The notes: generated from the letters alone by a model not told the origin. DNA of 64,000 bases from JANMDU01 sp043777675 (GCA_043777675.1 JAYWHR010000003.1:10123-74122), one strand, 5' to 3'. Positions 31,854 through 41,987 are shown, counted from the stretch's first letter. A program made the numbers and translations.

Positions 31854-32993
31854 TTAAGCACGCGCGTGCGCAATAACCTCATGGATGAACTGCAGTTTGG
31901 CTACCACCTTGCGAGAAAGCAAAAATGGATAGAAAGGCGCCTGACCCATGCTGTCAGATAGCTCGTTCAGTACACTCGTCAGGCGCAACCAATCATTGAT
32001 CAACTGCAAGTATTCATCGCTTCCTGAACGGCTCACATCCCAAAGTGCGTCCGCGCTAAAAGGCTGTACACGCGATTCCACATTATCGGCTGAGAGCCCA
32101 AAGCTAGCCGCGCTATTGAGAGCATCGCGTAAATGCAAATAATGCGCCCAGCTCTCTGCCCAATCTTCCCATGGGTGGCTACTGGCGTATTCGCTCACAT
32201 GCCTCTCGCTCCAGTCAAAGGGCGAGCCCTCAGCGTAATGGCGCTGCAATGAGCTTTGGTAATCCGCGCGCTCATCGCCGAAGAGATCGCGGAAGCTATC
32301 CAGCCAATGCGTCTTTGCTACAAGCCGATCCCAATAGTAATGCCCAACCTCATGCCGCAGATGGCCGAGCAGCGTGCGATAGGGCTCATGCAGTGCGGCG
32401 CGGGTTTGCTCGCGCACGGCATCGTCCGCTTCCAATGCATTCACAGTAATCACGCCATGCGCATGCCCAGTCATCACCGGTTGATCATGCCAATCGCGTA
32501 GAAAATCAAAGGCCAAACCTTGGCTTTCATCCTGCCACACGCCAGGCAGTTTGGAGCGCACCGGCAAGCCCAGCGACAGCAGCTGGCTTACCAAGCGGCG
32601 CTTGGCGTTTTCAATGCGACCCCACAAAATTTGATTTTCCACACTGCTTTGATCTGGAATCATTCGATTTAAGCTGCATGAAATACATAAGCCGCGGTCA
32701 TGGTGTGAGGCGATGCCAGCGGGGCGTAGCCAGTTGCAATTGGCCGCGGTTTGATAGTTGGCACAGCGGTGGAAAGCGGCGCCATCAGCATCACCTTCAA
32801 TCTGCCAAGCATCGCCGGTCTGATCGTGAAAAACCACCAACGCTACCATTCGCGCAGTCACAGGTTCATAGGCAAGCGTGCGACCGCAGTTCAAACACTG
32901 GCTGTTACGAAAGAAAATCGGTGAGCCACAGATGCAACGATACGCCGGCCGGGTGGAGCGAATCGTATGGTGCTGCGCGTCAGAAATTTGCAT
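31854..32993 (-). CDS. Putative zinc-binding metallopeptidase with N-terminal zinc ribbon
   Basis: A 379-residue protein. The N-terminus carries a zinc ribbon, CICGSPIFFRNSQCLNCGR (about residues 20-38). The catalytic-type motif RHEVGHYYWDRL (about 213-224) is HExxH, and a downstream glutamate-rich PWEDWAESWAHYLHL could provide the third ligand. This matches a bacterial family of putative zinc metallopeptidases of unknown substrate. No signal peptide, so cytoplasmic. Its start codon abuts dispersed repeat copy 7, which fills the gap to gshA. The ribosome site must therefore come from repeat sequence or be weak. Confidence 0.83.
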   Translation of the reverse strand: MQISDAQHHTIRSTRPAYRCICGSPIFFRNSQCLNCGRTLAYEPVTARMVALVVFHDQTGDAWQIEGDADGAAFHRCANYQTAANCNWLRPAGIASHHDRGLCISCSLNRMIPDQSSVENQILWGRIENAKRRLVSQLLSLGLPVRSKLPGVWQDESQGLAFDFLRDWHDQPVMTGHAHGVITVNALEADDAVREQTRAALHEPYRTLLGHLRHEVGHYYWDRLVAKTHWLDSFRDLFGDERADYQSSLQRHYAEGSPFDWSERHVSEYASSHPWEDWAESWAHYLHLRDALNSAASFGLSADNVESRVQPFSADALWDVSRSGSDEYLQLINDWLRLTSVLNELSDSMGQAPFYPFLLSRKVVAKLQFIHEVIAHARA

Positions 32994-33040
32994 GCTATTA
33001 AATTAGTAGCTGTTAGCGCTTATTCTACGCCGGCATGATG
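32994..33040 (+). repeat. Dispersed repeat family A, copy 7 (abuts a start codon)
   Basis: GCTATTAA...TTAGTAGC lead, then GCGCTTATTCTACGCCGGC (33016-33034). It lies directly before the start codon (minus strand, 32991-32993) of the metallopeptidase-like gene and fills nearly all of the 64-base gap to gshA. Confidence 0.85.
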
Positions 33041-33057
33041 ACTATTTTGCTTCAAAT

Positions 33058-34374
33058 TCATTCATAAACTTCAGCTTCAGGATCGGTCGCTTCCAGCTCG
33101 TAACTAGCAGCCAGCATGGCCAAGCGTCCAATCACGCCATACATGTAAAAGCGGTTTGGCAGGCTTGCTCCTGGCTTGGCGCCAGGCTGCGGCAAATGCG
33201 CAGATTTATCAAATGCCAGCGGCACAAACTGCGCGCCCGGCGCATTTAAATTCTCATCCACCCCGCGCTCAGCATGGATGCGATAGAAACCACCCACCAC
33301 ATAGCGATCCATCATGTAAACCACCGGCTCAGCCACGGCATCATTCAAGCGCTCATTGGTGTGCACGCCTTCTTGGATGATCACTTGATTGATCTCCACG
33401 CCATCTTTGGACGTGCTCATCTTGTTTTTGGTTTTGCGATTGATTACGTCAAGATCTTTAGCATCACGCACCGTCATGATGCCCATGCCATAAGTGCCGT
33501 TATCCGCTTTGACCACGACAAAAGGCTTCTCGTTGATGCCGTACTCTTTGTATTTGCGCTTGATTTTGGTGAGCAGCGCGTCTACATTGGATGTGAGGCA
33601 ATCCATGCCCACACCCTCTTGGAAATTCACCTCACCACATTGCGCAAACATCGGATTAATGAGCCACGGATCAATCCCCAGCAATTTGCCAAAGCGCTTG
33701 GTCAGTTCTTCGTAGGCTTGAAAATGCTGTGATTTGCGGCGCACATGCCAGCCGGCATGTAGCGGCGGCAGTAGGAATTGCTCGTGAATATCTTCCAAAA
33801 TACCAGGCACACCTGCGCTCAAATCATTGTTTAGCAAAATTGTGCAGGGGTCAAAATCTTTCAGCCCCAACCGCCCTTTACCCAAACCAGAATCGCTCTT
33901 GATTCGCAGTGTGGGCTCCAGCGTGATGCTCTCGCCATTGGGTAAGTCAATCTTCGTGGTTTCTTTGATGTCTGGATTAATCGAGCCCAAGCGCACGTTG
34001 AGGCCTGCCATATTAAAGATGCGAGCCAGCCGCGCTACGTTCATCAAATAATACGGATTCCGCGTGTGATTCTCGGGTATCACGAGCAAATTTTTCGCAT
34101 CCGGGCAGATCTTCTCGATTGCTGCCATCGCGGCTTGCACAGCCAGCGGCAGCATTTCTTCCGTCAGATTATTCCACCCGCCAGGATATAAATTGGTATC
34201 CACTGGCGCGAGCTTGAAGCCTGCGTTGCGCACATCTACCGAGCTATAGAAAGGCGGCGTATGCTCCATCCACTCTAGGCGAAACCAGCGCTCAATGGCG
34301 GGCATGCTGTCTAAAATGCGCTGCTCTAATTCGTTGATAGGGCTATTAGTGGCGGTGATCAGGTGCGGAACCAT
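33058..34374 (-). CDS. gshA: Glutamate-cysteine ligase, betaproteobacterial type
   Basis: Cytoplasmic ATP-dependent enzyme of 438 residues that makes gamma-glutamylcysteine, the first step of glutathione synthesis. The protein matches the proteobacterial GshA type distinct from E. coli GshA: APVDTNLYPGGWNNL (about residues 56-70), IPENHTRNPYYL (about 99-110) and VVKADNGTYGMGIMTV (about 300-315, ATP-grasp-like nucleotide site). Start ATG at 34374, divergent from pgk across a 153-base gap that must hold both promoters. Confidence 0.92.
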   Translation of the reverse strand: MVPHLITATNSPINELEQRILDSMPAIERWFRLEWMEHTPPFYSSVDVRNAGFKLAPVDTNLYPGGWNNLTEEMLPLAVQAAMAAIEKICPDAKNLLVIPENHTRNPYYLMNVARLARIFNMAGLNVRLGSINPDIKETTKIDLPNGESITLEPTLRIKSDSGLGKGRLGLKDFDPCTILLNNDLSAGVPGILEDIHEQFLLPPLHAGWHVRRKSQHFQAYEELTKRFGKLLGIDPWLINPMFAQCGEVNFQEGVGMDCLTSNVDALLTKIKRKYKEYGINEKPFVVVKADNGTYGMGIMTVRDAKDLDVINRKTKNKMSTSKDGVEINQVIIQEGVHTNERLNDAVAEPVVYMMDRYVVGGFYRIHAERGVDENLNAPGAQFVPLAFDKSAHLPQPGAKPGASLPNRFYMYGVIGRLAMLAASYELEATDPEAEVYE

Positions 34375-34527
34375 GACGCGGTCTTTCGTTATTCAAATGA
34401 TATTTTAGGGAGTTTGGGGTAAATCTGCCAGTTACAAGCCTGAGACAAAATAAGACACATACAGCTTGCCTACAATCAAAGAGTTCGCCAAATTTCCATA
34501 CGGCTTGACAACATTTTCGGGACAAAT

Positions 34528-35721
34528 ATGCAATTCATCCGCTTTTCAGACCTGTGCGCGACTGGGAAAGTTGCTGGCCAACGTGTTTTCATCCGTGCTG
34601 ACCTCAATGTGCCGCAAGATGACAGTGGCAAGATCACTGAAGACACCCGTATCCGAGCGAGCATCCCCTGCATCGAAATGGCTTTAAAGGCCGGTGCAGC
34701 AGTGATGGTCACTTCGCACCTTGGTCGCCCCGCAGAAGGTCAATTCAAACCTGAAGACAGCCTAGCTCCCGTGGCTGCACGCATGAGCACTCTTTTGGGC
34801 AAACCTGTGAAGCTGGTGTCCGATTGGGTCGATGGCGTGACCGTCAAACCTTGCGAGGTCGTATTGCTAGAAAACTGCCGCGTCAACATTGGCGAGAAGA
34901 AAAACGCCCCCGCACTCGCGCAAAAGATGGCGGCTCTATGCGACATTTTCGTCCACGATGCATTTGGCACGGCCCACCGAGCCGAAGCTTCTACCTATGG
35001 CATCGCTCAATACGCAAAAATCGCCTGCGCCGGCCCATTGCTTGCTGCTGAAATGGATGCAATTGGGAAAGCGCTAGCCAATCCGAAGCGCCCGCTGGTC
35101 GCCATTGTGGCAGGCAGCAAAGTGTCCACCAAACTCACCATCCTCAAGGCGCTATCGGAAAAAGTTGATGGCCTGATCGTGGGTGGAGGCATTGCTAACA
35201 CTTTCATGCTCGCAGCAGGCCTGAAAATCGGCAAATCCTTGGCAGAACCAGACTTGCTGGATCAAGCAAAAGCAGTGATTGAAGCGATGAAAGCACGCAA
35301 CGCGGCCGTTCCCATCCCCATCGATGTCGTCTGCGCCAAAACCTTTGCAGCAGATGCCCCCGCTACTGTCAAGGCTGCATCAGATGTGGCAGATGACGAC
35401 TTGATCCTAGACATCGGCCCGAAGACAGCGGCCATGCTCGCCGATCAACTCAAAGCCGCGGGCACGATTGTATGGAATGGCCCCGTTGGAGTGTTCGAGT
35501 TCGATGCTTTTGCGAACGGCACGAAAGCAATAGCAACCGCCATTGCCCAATCCAGCGCCTTCAGTATTGCAGGTGGCGGAGACACGCTCGCGGCCATCGC
35601 TAAATACGGCATAGAAAAAGATGTGAGCTACATCTCGACCGGTGGCGGCGCCTTTCTCGAAGTGTTGGAAGGCAAGACCTTGCCAGCATTTGAGATTTTG
35701 GCCAAGCGCGCGGCTACTTGA
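34528..35721 (+). CDS. pgk: Phosphoglycerate kinase
   Basis: Glycolytic/gluconeogenic enzyme of 397 residues converting 1,3-bisphosphoglycerate and ADP to 3-phosphoglycerate and ATP. Signature FIRADLNVPQD is at about residues 21-31, TSHLGRP at about 61-67, and the nucleotide site contains GGGIANTF and the C-terminal ISTGGGAFLEVLEG. Length is normal. The stop overlaps the stop of the convergent GAF-GspE gene by 8 bases, so there is no room for a terminator between them. Confidence 0.97.
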   Translation: MQFIRFSDLCATGKVAGQRVFIRADLNVPQDDSGKITEDTRIRASIPCIEMALKAGAAVMVTSHLGRPAEGQFKPEDSLAPVAARMSTLLGKPVKLVSDWVDGVTVKPCEVVLLENCRVNIGEKKNAPALAQKMAALCDIFVHDAFGTAHRAEASTYGIAQYAKIACAGPLLAAEMDAIGKALANPKRPLVAIVAGSKVSTKLTILKALSEKVDGLIVGGGIANTFMLAAGLKIGKSLAEPDLLDQAKAVIEAMKARNAAVPIPIDVVCAKTFAADAPATVKAASDVADDDLILDIGPKTAAMLADQLKAAGTIVWNGPVGVFEFDAFANGTKAIATAIAQSSAFSIAGGGDTLAAIAKYGIEKDVSYISTGGGAFLEVLEGKTLPAFEILAKRAAT

Positions 35722-38164
35722 TGCAAACCATGCGCACCTGTTTCATGTCAGTCAGCCCCATCATGACCTTTTCCATGCCATCCATCTTGAGCGTGCGCAT
35801 ACCACCGCCCACAGCGGCGACAAAAATATCAGCCACCCGTGCGCGCTCTTGAATCAGTTTTTTCACAGTTTCATCGCCCACGAGCAGCTCATGCAAACCA
35901 ATGCGGCCTTTGTAGCCTGTCTTGTTACATTTATCACAGCCGACAGAGTGATAAAAGCGCAGGTTACCGTCTTTGCCGTAGCTATCCGTCCAGCTTTGTA
36001 ACAGCTCTTGTTGGGCGCCACCTGGGTCTGCCACCCAAGCTGCCGTGTGCTGCAAATCATCGGCATATTCCTTCATGAATTCCCGCATTTCTTTGGAATT
36101 AGGCGTGTATTCTTGTTTGCAATCGCACAGCTTCTTGGCCAAGCGCTGGGCGAGAATGCCCAACAGCGCATCAGCAAAGTTAAACGGATCCATACCCATG
36201 TCAAGTAAGCGGATGATGGATTCAGGCGCGCTATTTGTGTGAAGCGTGGAAAATACGAGGTGGCCCGTGAGCGACGCTTCCACACCCATACTGACCGTTT
36301 CTTTATCGCGCGATTCGCCGACCATGATGATGTCGGGGTCGGCACGCAAAAAGGCTCGCATGATAAGCGCGAAATCGATGCCCGCTTTTTTATTCACTTG
36401 TACTTGCCGCAAACCTTTTTGCGTGATTTCCACAGGATCTTCTGCCGTCCAGATTTTGGTGTCGACCTTGTTAAGAAACTTCAAAATGGAATGCAGCGTC
36501 GTCGTCTTGCCTGAGCCAGTGGGACCGCACACATAAAACAACCCATAGGGTTTGGTGATGGTTCTCTCCAAACGCTCGCGGTTGTGAAGCGTCAGGCCGA
36601 GCTTATCGATAGGAATGGGTTCTCCCGAGGCCAAAATTCGCATCACCACATCTTCGACACCGCCAGCAGACGGAATAGTCGCTACCCGCAACTCGATGTC
36701 AAGTGGGCCGTATTTCTTAAACTTGATCTTGCCATCTTGCGGCTTGCGGCGCTCAGAAATATCCAGATCGCACATGATCTTTAGGCGAGTGACCAAGGCC
36801 TGGCGAAAACTCGCGGGCACTTCGATGTAAGTCTGCAAGCTGCCATCAATGCGAAAGCGAATACCGGTTTTTTCCTTGCCGGGCATGGGCTCAATATGAA
36901 TATCGGAGACTCGCTGGTTGTACGCGTCAATGATCACCTTATTGACAAATTTCACCAGCTCGTTGTCGGCGGCAGCGGATTCCAGTGAGGAGTCGTTGAA
37001 ATCATCATCTTCCAATGGTGCATTGAGATCAGCGAGCAGTTCATCAATTGAGCCGCCCTGCACGCCAGCACCAAAAAACTGCACCGTCGTTTCTTCAAAT
37101 TCAGTCTGCGTGGTGACGCAATACTTTACCTTAGAGACACGAGGGAAAATCTGCTGCACGATTCGCGAGCCACGCACAGCCTCTGGATCCAAGCTCATCA
37201 CAACCAAGCCATTGGGCGTGTCTTCCACCGGAAGCCAGCCTTGTGCGTGAACGAACTCAAGTTTTAGCGATGCGTGCAACATCTCCGAACGGATGCGCCC
37301 AGCTTTGAACGGCTCATAATCGACGCCAAAGAACTTAGCCAGTGATGGGCCAATCTGGGACGGACGAACTCCAAACTCGGCCATCAGCAGATGCTCAATA
37401 GATTTACCCTGTTGGCGCGCCTGGATGATGCAGTTTTTGAGCTGATCGGCAGTAATCACGCCAGCAGTCACAAGGCCATCGTACTTCGTCGCTTTCTTGC
37501 GCGCCTCGTCAGCTACTTGCTTGCTGGCCTTCTCCGCACGTTGACGAATGGCTGTAGCCAACGTCTTGCAAAGCTGCACTGCTCCCTCAATCTCAAGCTC
37601 GCCAAAGGCGATATCCCTCTTATTGTTGATCACTTGGAGCACACCATAAAGTTGCTCGCCATTTATTATCGGCATGACAAGCATTTGCTTGGTGCGATAG
37701 CCGGAGCGCTTATCAACCTCTTTGAGAAAACTCAAAGAGGGATCAATGATTTTGAGACTTTCTTCATCGTAAACATCCTCGATATTGACATGCTTCCTCG
37801 CCATAGCCACATAGCCAGCGATGCTTTGCATGCCAATAGGCAACTTCAAATCCTTCGCAACATTCAGCCCTGTTTTGATTTTCGAGATAATGGCAGTGCC
37901 ATCCTCAGAGACTGAATACAGCGTTAAACGATCTGCATGGAGCAGCTTGCAAATGTCTTCGCTGACATCCAGCATGAGTTGATCGATGTTCTCAGTTTCG
38001 TGGATGCGCGTGGTCACCTTTTGAAGTTGACGATAAAACAGAGCCTCAAAGCTTGGCCCTCGTTTTTCAGGCGGCATCAACTGCGAGTCAAAAAAAGCTT
38101 GTTCTGCCCCAGTGTTTTCAGCCAAAGGGCTGATCGTTGATGGCGATTTGAAGCCATGGGTCAC
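35714..38164 (-). CDS. GAF-domain GspE/PilB-type secretion ATPase
   Basis: An 816-residue ATPase of the type II secretion/type IV pilus family with an added N-terminal GAF domain (about residues 45-200). The GAF domain could sense a cyclic nucleotide or other small ligand. An MshEN-like module follows (GVITADQLKNCIIQ..., about 235-300). The ATPase core has Walker A GPTGSGKTT (about 565), an Asp box AEDPVEIT and Walker B RADPDIIMVGE, then HLVFSTLHTN. The zinc cysteines are LCDC and CDKC, the first pair tighter than the usual CxxC. No other pilus or secretion gene is nearby. Last gene of the signalling operon; its start overlaps the MBL gene by 4 bases. Confidence 0.9.
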   Translation of the reverse strand: MTHGFKSPSTISPLAENTGAEQAFFDSQLMPPEKRGPSFEALFYRQLQKVTTRIHETENIDQLMLDVSEDICKLLHADRLTLYSVSEDGTAIISKIKTGLNVAKDLKLPIGMQSIAGYVAMARKHVNIEDVYDEESLKIIDPSLSFLKEVDKRSGYRTKQMLVMPIINGEQLYGVLQVINNKRDIAFGELEIEGAVQLCKTLATAIRQRAEKASKQVADEARKKATKYDGLVTAGVITADQLKNCIIQARQQGKSIEHLLMAEFGVRPSQIGPSLAKFFGVDYEPFKAGRIRSEMLHASLKLEFVHAQGWLPVEDTPNGLVVMSLDPEAVRGSRIVQQIFPRVSKVKYCVTTQTEFEETTVQFFGAGVQGGSIDELLADLNAPLEDDDFNDSSLESAAADNELVKFVNKVIIDAYNQRVSDIHIEPMPGKEKTGIRFRIDGSLQTYIEVPASFRQALVTRLKIMCDLDISERRKPQDGKIKFKKYGPLDIELRVATIPSAGGVEDVVMRILASGEPIPIDKLGLTLHNRERLERTITKPYGLFYVCGPTGSGKTTTLHSILKFLNKVDTKIWTAEDPVEITQKGLRQVQVNKKAGIDFALIMRAFLRADPDIIMVGESRDKETVSMGVEASLTGHLVFSTLHTNSAPESIIRLLDMGMDPFNFADALLGILAQRLAKKLCDCKQEYTPNSKEMREFMKEYADDLQHTAAWVADPGGAQQELLQSWTDSYGKDGNLRFYHSVGCDKCNKTGYKGRIGLHELLVGDETVKKLIQERARVADIFVAAVGGGMRTLKMDGMEKVMMGLTDMKQVRMVCIK

Positions 38165-38952
38165 AGGGTCAGTTCCTGCCCGGCGCGAAGCCAGCGGATG
38201 TCATGCGTCACATTGGGTCCGAAGGGAAGCGTTTGGTCGAAATGCTGGATTTCTTCCATGATTTGCTCAGTTTCAGCGGGCTTTGTATGGGTGATGTAAA
38301 TCGGATAGTGTTTTGTTTTGTCGATCTGATCAAGCTCTTGAGCCAGCACGTTAGGAGACAAATGCAAGCTCAATTGCGCCAATTGCTTCTCCCTGTTTGA
38401 GAAGGCCGTCTCGATAACGAGCATGGCAACATTCATTTGATTCAATCTTTTCCAAAACTCAGGATTGCGCTCTGTATCGCCAGAAAAGACCCAACTAGCG
38501 CCGCCTGCCGCAATTGCATAGCCCACTGCCGGCACGGTGTGGACAGCCGGTAGAGCTTCAATCGATTTATTCCCTATCGTCAAACGATCGCCACACTGCA
38601 AAGCTTGGAAGCTCAAGAAAGGCTCGGAAGCGGTAGGAATTTGGGTGAAATCTGGCCAAATCTGGTTGTTGAAGATGCATTGTTTAAGCGCAGCAATTGT
38701 CTCGGGCAAGGCGTGTACGCGCAATGCTTGCGTGCGCATAGCTGCCACAGCATCAATCATCAATGGCAAATTAGCAATATGATCGAGATGCGAATGCGTG
38801 ATGAGTACATCATCAATCGCAGCCATCTCGGCCAATGTCAAATCTCCAACACCGGTGCCGGCGTCAACCAAGAGATGATCGTCGACCAGAAAAGAAGTTG
38901 TACGACAGTCTTTAGCAATAGCACCGGAGCACCCCAAAACTCTGATTTTCAT
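38161..38952 (-). CDS. Metallo-beta-lactamase-fold protein, class II cyclic-nucleotide phosphodiesterase-like
   Basis: A 263-residue metallohydrolase. The zinc motif THSHLDHIANLP is at about residues 52-63, a further His is in AVHTVPAVGYA, the metal-bridging Asp in FSGDTERN (about 158-165) and a last His in YITHTKPAE. Its overall shape (GCSGA...FLVDDHLLVDAGTGVGDL) resembles class II 3',5'-cyclic-nucleotide phosphodiesterases. It lies 14 bases after an adenylyl cyclase gene, so cAMP hydrolysis is the natural guess. RNase Z-like activity cannot be excluded from sequence. Confidence 0.82.
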   Translation of the reverse strand: MKIRVLGCSGAIAKDCRTTSFLVDDHLLVDAGTGVGDLTLAEMAAIDDVLITHSHLDHIANLPLMIDAVAAMRTQALRVHALPETIAALKQCIFNNQIWPDFTQIPTASEPFLSFQALQCGDRLTIGNKSIEALPAVHTVPAVGYAIAAGGASWVFSGDTERNPEFWKRLNQMNVAMLVIETAFSNREKQLAQLSLHLSPNVLAQELDQIDKTKHYPIYITHTKPAETEQIMEEIQHFDQTLPFGPNVTHDIRWLRAGQELTL

Positions 38953-38966
38953 GAGGCGTCTCTCCC

Positions 38967-41237
38967 TTATTTCGTCTCAAAATTCGTTGCGCCATCCCAA
39001 CTCGGGTCGAATGGCTGCTGACGAGTTAAGACTAAACGCTTTGAGTACAGTTGGTAAAGGAACTTTTTCTCGGTTTTGTCACTCTTGAGTCCTTGTAACC
39101 TATCTAAATTGAGCATCTGTACATCGCATTGTTCCCAATTTTGATTTCGGTATGATTTAAGAAAGGCATTCCACAACTTTATTTCGTCAGCCAAGCCTTC
39201 TGACAAACTGTAAGCAGGAGCCCAAGGTACATAGATTGTGACGGCTGAATCCTTACCCTTGACGCGTACCTTATCCAGCTCTTGCCATACAAAATCTGGC
39301 GCAAGCTTTTTAGTGGATTCGCTGACCACGATTTCCACGCCATAGGTTTTGGATAAACCCTCAAGGCGCGAACCCAAATTAACTGAATCACCAATCACGG
39401 TGTAGCTCTTACGAAGGCTTGAGCCCATATCACCCACGCACATCATGCCAGTGTTGATGCCAATACCAATGCCAATCTGAGGCATACCTTTGGCTCGATA
39501 TTCATCGTTGATGGTACGAATCGCGGCGGACATTTCCAAAGCCGTCCTCACTGCCAATGCGGCATGGTCAGGTGAATCAACTGGAGCACCCCAAAAAGCC
39601 ATCACGCAATCGCCCATATACTTGTCGATGGTTCCGCGGTTATTGCGGATAACGGTTGTTAGTCGACTGAAGACGTCGTTGAGCAAGCCCTGTAAGAGAG
39701 TGGGCTCCATCGTCTCGCTCATCTTGGTGAATCCCCGCATATCACAGAACATCACTGTGAGTTCTTTGCTGGTAGCTTTCATGTTGTAGCTGTCGGGATC
39801 TTTCACCATCTCATCGACGAGTTCAGGCGGCACATACGTACCAAATAGATTGGCAATTTGTCGCTTAGATTTACTTTCTACAAAATAACCATAGCTCATA
39901 TTGATTGCGAAAGCTGTCAGCGACATCACAAGTGCGGTAGCCAAGGGCAGCACCAAGCCGGCGCTAAGGTAAAGCCAAAAATTCAAACCCACTAAAACGG
40001 CGGTCATCGCTACACTGAGCGCCACCGCCTTTGGCGCGGAAAGCGTTGGCAAACAAAATGCTAGGATCAAGCCGGCAAATAAGAGAACGATGAATTCATA
40101 GCCCACCGAATAGTCTGGCTTGACTGCGAGCCGCCCATCCAGTAAGCCAGAGATGACGTTGGCATGCACCTCAACGCCGGGGTACGTCTCTCCGACTGGA
40201 GTTACACGCAAATCCATCAATCCGGGCGCAGTTGTGCCGACAAGCACAATTTTTCCACTCAATGAGTTTGCCGAAATCCTGCCTGCTAGCAAATCCGCTG
40301 CAGAATAGTATTTGAAGGAGCCGCCTGCTACATTTCCTAAGCCTCGATAAGGGACAAGCGTTGCTACGCGATCGTCAACAGGAATGGCTAAGCTCTTGCC
40401 ATCTTGTCTGAGTAAAATGCTTTCAAGTCCTTGATAATTCCTCGATAAAAATCTCTCCTGAGGAAAACCAGGCTCGATTTTTGGCAAACCCGTCAGGACA
40501 CGAAACATGGCCAAAGACAAAGACTCGTAATATTGATTTTTATACTCAGAGATCAAAGGAATCGCTCTAACAACGCCATCGGTATCGATAACAGGATTGA
40601 TAGAGCCTGCCATCGGCGCTGCCTTGGCCAGCTGCTCGATATTGGCGCTGAATCCCGACCAAGTAAAAAAGCGTATCGGGCGCGATTGCAATTGCGTTTT
40701 TTGCATCACTGGTTGCGGCAAAATACCGTTAACCCGACCACCGCGGTCGCTGGTCATGTAGTAGCTCAGCACCACGGCTCGCTTCTCTAATGAGCGCGCA
40801 AATAAGGTGTCGTAATCTAAGCCAGCTTCAATTTGCCCCAATCGTTCGCGAAATCCTGGCTGATCTTTGAGTTCGCCGCTGGCCATCTCACGCAATCTTT
40901 TCAGACCCGAACTCTCATCGTGTTCTGCAAACAAGACGTCAAATCCTAAGACTGCTATTTTTTGCCGCTCGAACAGTTCATCAACCATCGCGGCCATCTT
41001 GTTGCGACCCCACGGCCAGCGACCAACTTCAGCCAAACTTTTTTCATCGATGTCGATGATGACGATCCGATCGTCCAGCGTGTTGGGCATGGTGGCCCGT
41101 AAGCGTGTATCGTAGATGATGTCATCTAGGCGCTGTAATACACCAATCGGTAGAATACCTGCTGTGTGCATGAGCGCCAGCACCAGCGGAATCAAGGTGA
41201 CCAGTACGCGCGGCCAGTGCTTCGTGAAAATATGCAT
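38967..41237 (-). CDS. CHASE2-domain class III adenylyl cyclase
   Basis: Membrane-bound cyclase of 756 residues. An N-terminal membrane segment is followed by an extracytoplasmic CHASE2 sensor (about 35-370, with DDRIVIIDIDEKSL and GKIVLVGTTAPGLMDLR). Three membrane helices (about 380-460) and a class III catalytic domain (about 490-680) follow. Catalytic residues are visible: metal Asp in MFCDMRGFT, Lys and Asp in TIDKYMGDCVMAFWGAP, and Asn/Arg in VIGDSVNLGSRLE. The Lys before YMGD is the adenine-selecting residue, so ATP is the likely substrate. Product cAMP could act on the downstream MBL and GAF proteins. Confidence 0.92.
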   Translation of the reverse strand: MHIFTKHWPRVLVTLIPLVLALMHTAGILPIGVLQRLDDIIYDTRLRATMPNTLDDRIVIIDIDEKSLAEVGRWPWGRNKMAAMVDELFERQKIAVLGFDVLFAEHDESSGLKRLREMASGELKDQPGFRERLGQIEAGLDYDTLFARSLEKRAVVLSYYMTSDRGGRVNGILPQPVMQKTQLQSRPIRFFTWSGFSANIEQLAKAAPMAGSINPVIDTDGVVRAIPLISEYKNQYYESLSLAMFRVLTGLPKIEPGFPQERFLSRNYQGLESILLRQDGKSLAIPVDDRVATLVPYRGLGNVAGGSFKYYSAADLLAGRISANSLSGKIVLVGTTAPGLMDLRVTPVGETYPGVEVHANVISGLLDGRLAVKPDYSVGYEFIVLLFAGLILAFCLPTLSAPKAVALSVAMTAVLVGLNFWLYLSAGLVLPLATALVMSLTAFAINMSYGYFVESKSKRQIANLFGTYVPPELVDEMVKDPDSYNMKATSKELTVMFCDMRGFTKMSETMEPTLLQGLLNDVFSRLTTVIRNNRGTIDKYMGDCVMAFWGAPVDSPDHAALAVRTALEMSAAIRTINDEYRAKGMPQIGIGIGINTGMMCVGDMGSSLRKSYTVIGDSVNLGSRLEGLSKTYGVEIVVSESTKKLAPDFVWQELDKVRVKGKDSAVTIYVPWAPAYSLSEGLADEIKLWNAFLKSYRNQNWEQCDVQMLNLDRLQGLKSDKTEKKFLYQLYSKRLVLTRQQPFDPSWDGATNFETK

Positions 41238-41302
41238 GATGCAGGACTCATGCCCTATGGTTTATCAAAAACTATCGCGGCACAGCTCGCCCGACGTGGC
41301 CA

Positions 41303-41962
41303 TTAAGCATGAAGCGCGAATTGCATTTGCGTACCTGCCAACTCCAAGACGTCGCCATCTTTAAGAGTCACTGGTTCTGCCCCGATGGCCGAACCATTCA
41401 ACGTTGGTTTATTGGTTCCCTCAACATGAGCGACCACAAAGCCATGAGGACGCTTGGTAATGGCCGCAACTGCAACGCCAGGTTTGCCAATCGTTGTGAC
41501 GACTTTCACCAGTGGCACTTCACGACCCGCAGCGGCGCCAGAGAGGACTTTGATGGCGGCATGGCTACCCGCAGCAGCTGTTGGTGCCGATACAGGAGCA
41601 GCGGGACCTGCGCCTGCGCCTACGCCTACCGTACCAGCTTTGATGACCATCGTTCGCTCAAACCCAGCTTCCTGCTGCTCGTTGGCATATTTGATCTTGT
41701 ATTTACCAATTTCAATGGTGTCGTCGTTAGCCAAAACCTGCTTCTTGACGGCCTTGCCATTGACATAAGTACCATTTGTGCTGTTGAGGTCTTCTAAGCT
41801 GACTTCATTGCCAGACAGCTGAATAACCGCATGCTCGCCACTAATAGCTAAATTGTCGATCACGATGTCGTTGTAAGGCCGACGGCCCAAAGTCGTACGG
41901 TCTTTGGTCAGCTGGACTTCTTTGATGACGACACCGTCGATCGATACGATCATTTTCGGCAT
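41303..41962 (-). CDS. FHA-domain protein
   Basis: A 219-residue phosphothreonine-binding protein. I start it at the ATG at 41960-41962, which has AGGAG at the proper distance. The FHA domain (about residues 1-100) has LGRRPYNDIVI, SGEHAVI and LEDLNSTNGTYVNG, the Arg, Ser-x-x-His and Asn residues that hold the phosphopeptide. A flexible Ala/Gly/Pro linker follows. The C-terminal half (TTIGKPGVAVAAITKRPHGF...) resembles a second, degenerate FHA-like domain. It lies between the PP2C and cyclase genes and probably reads the kinase's output. Confidence 0.9.
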   Translation of the reverse strand: MPKMIVSIDGVVIKEVQLTKDRTTLGRRPYNDIVIDNLAISGEHAVIQLSGNEVSLEDLNSTNGTYVNGKAVKKQVLANDDTIEIGKYKIKYANEQQEAGFERTMVIKAGTVGVGAGAGPAAPVSAPTAAAGSHAAIKVLSGAAAGREVPLVKVVTTIGKPGVAVAAITKRPHGFVVAHVEGTNKPTLNGSAIGAEPVTLKDGDVLELAGTQMQFALHA

Positions 41963-41987
41963 GGTCGGCTCCTGTTGTTTGGTTTGT

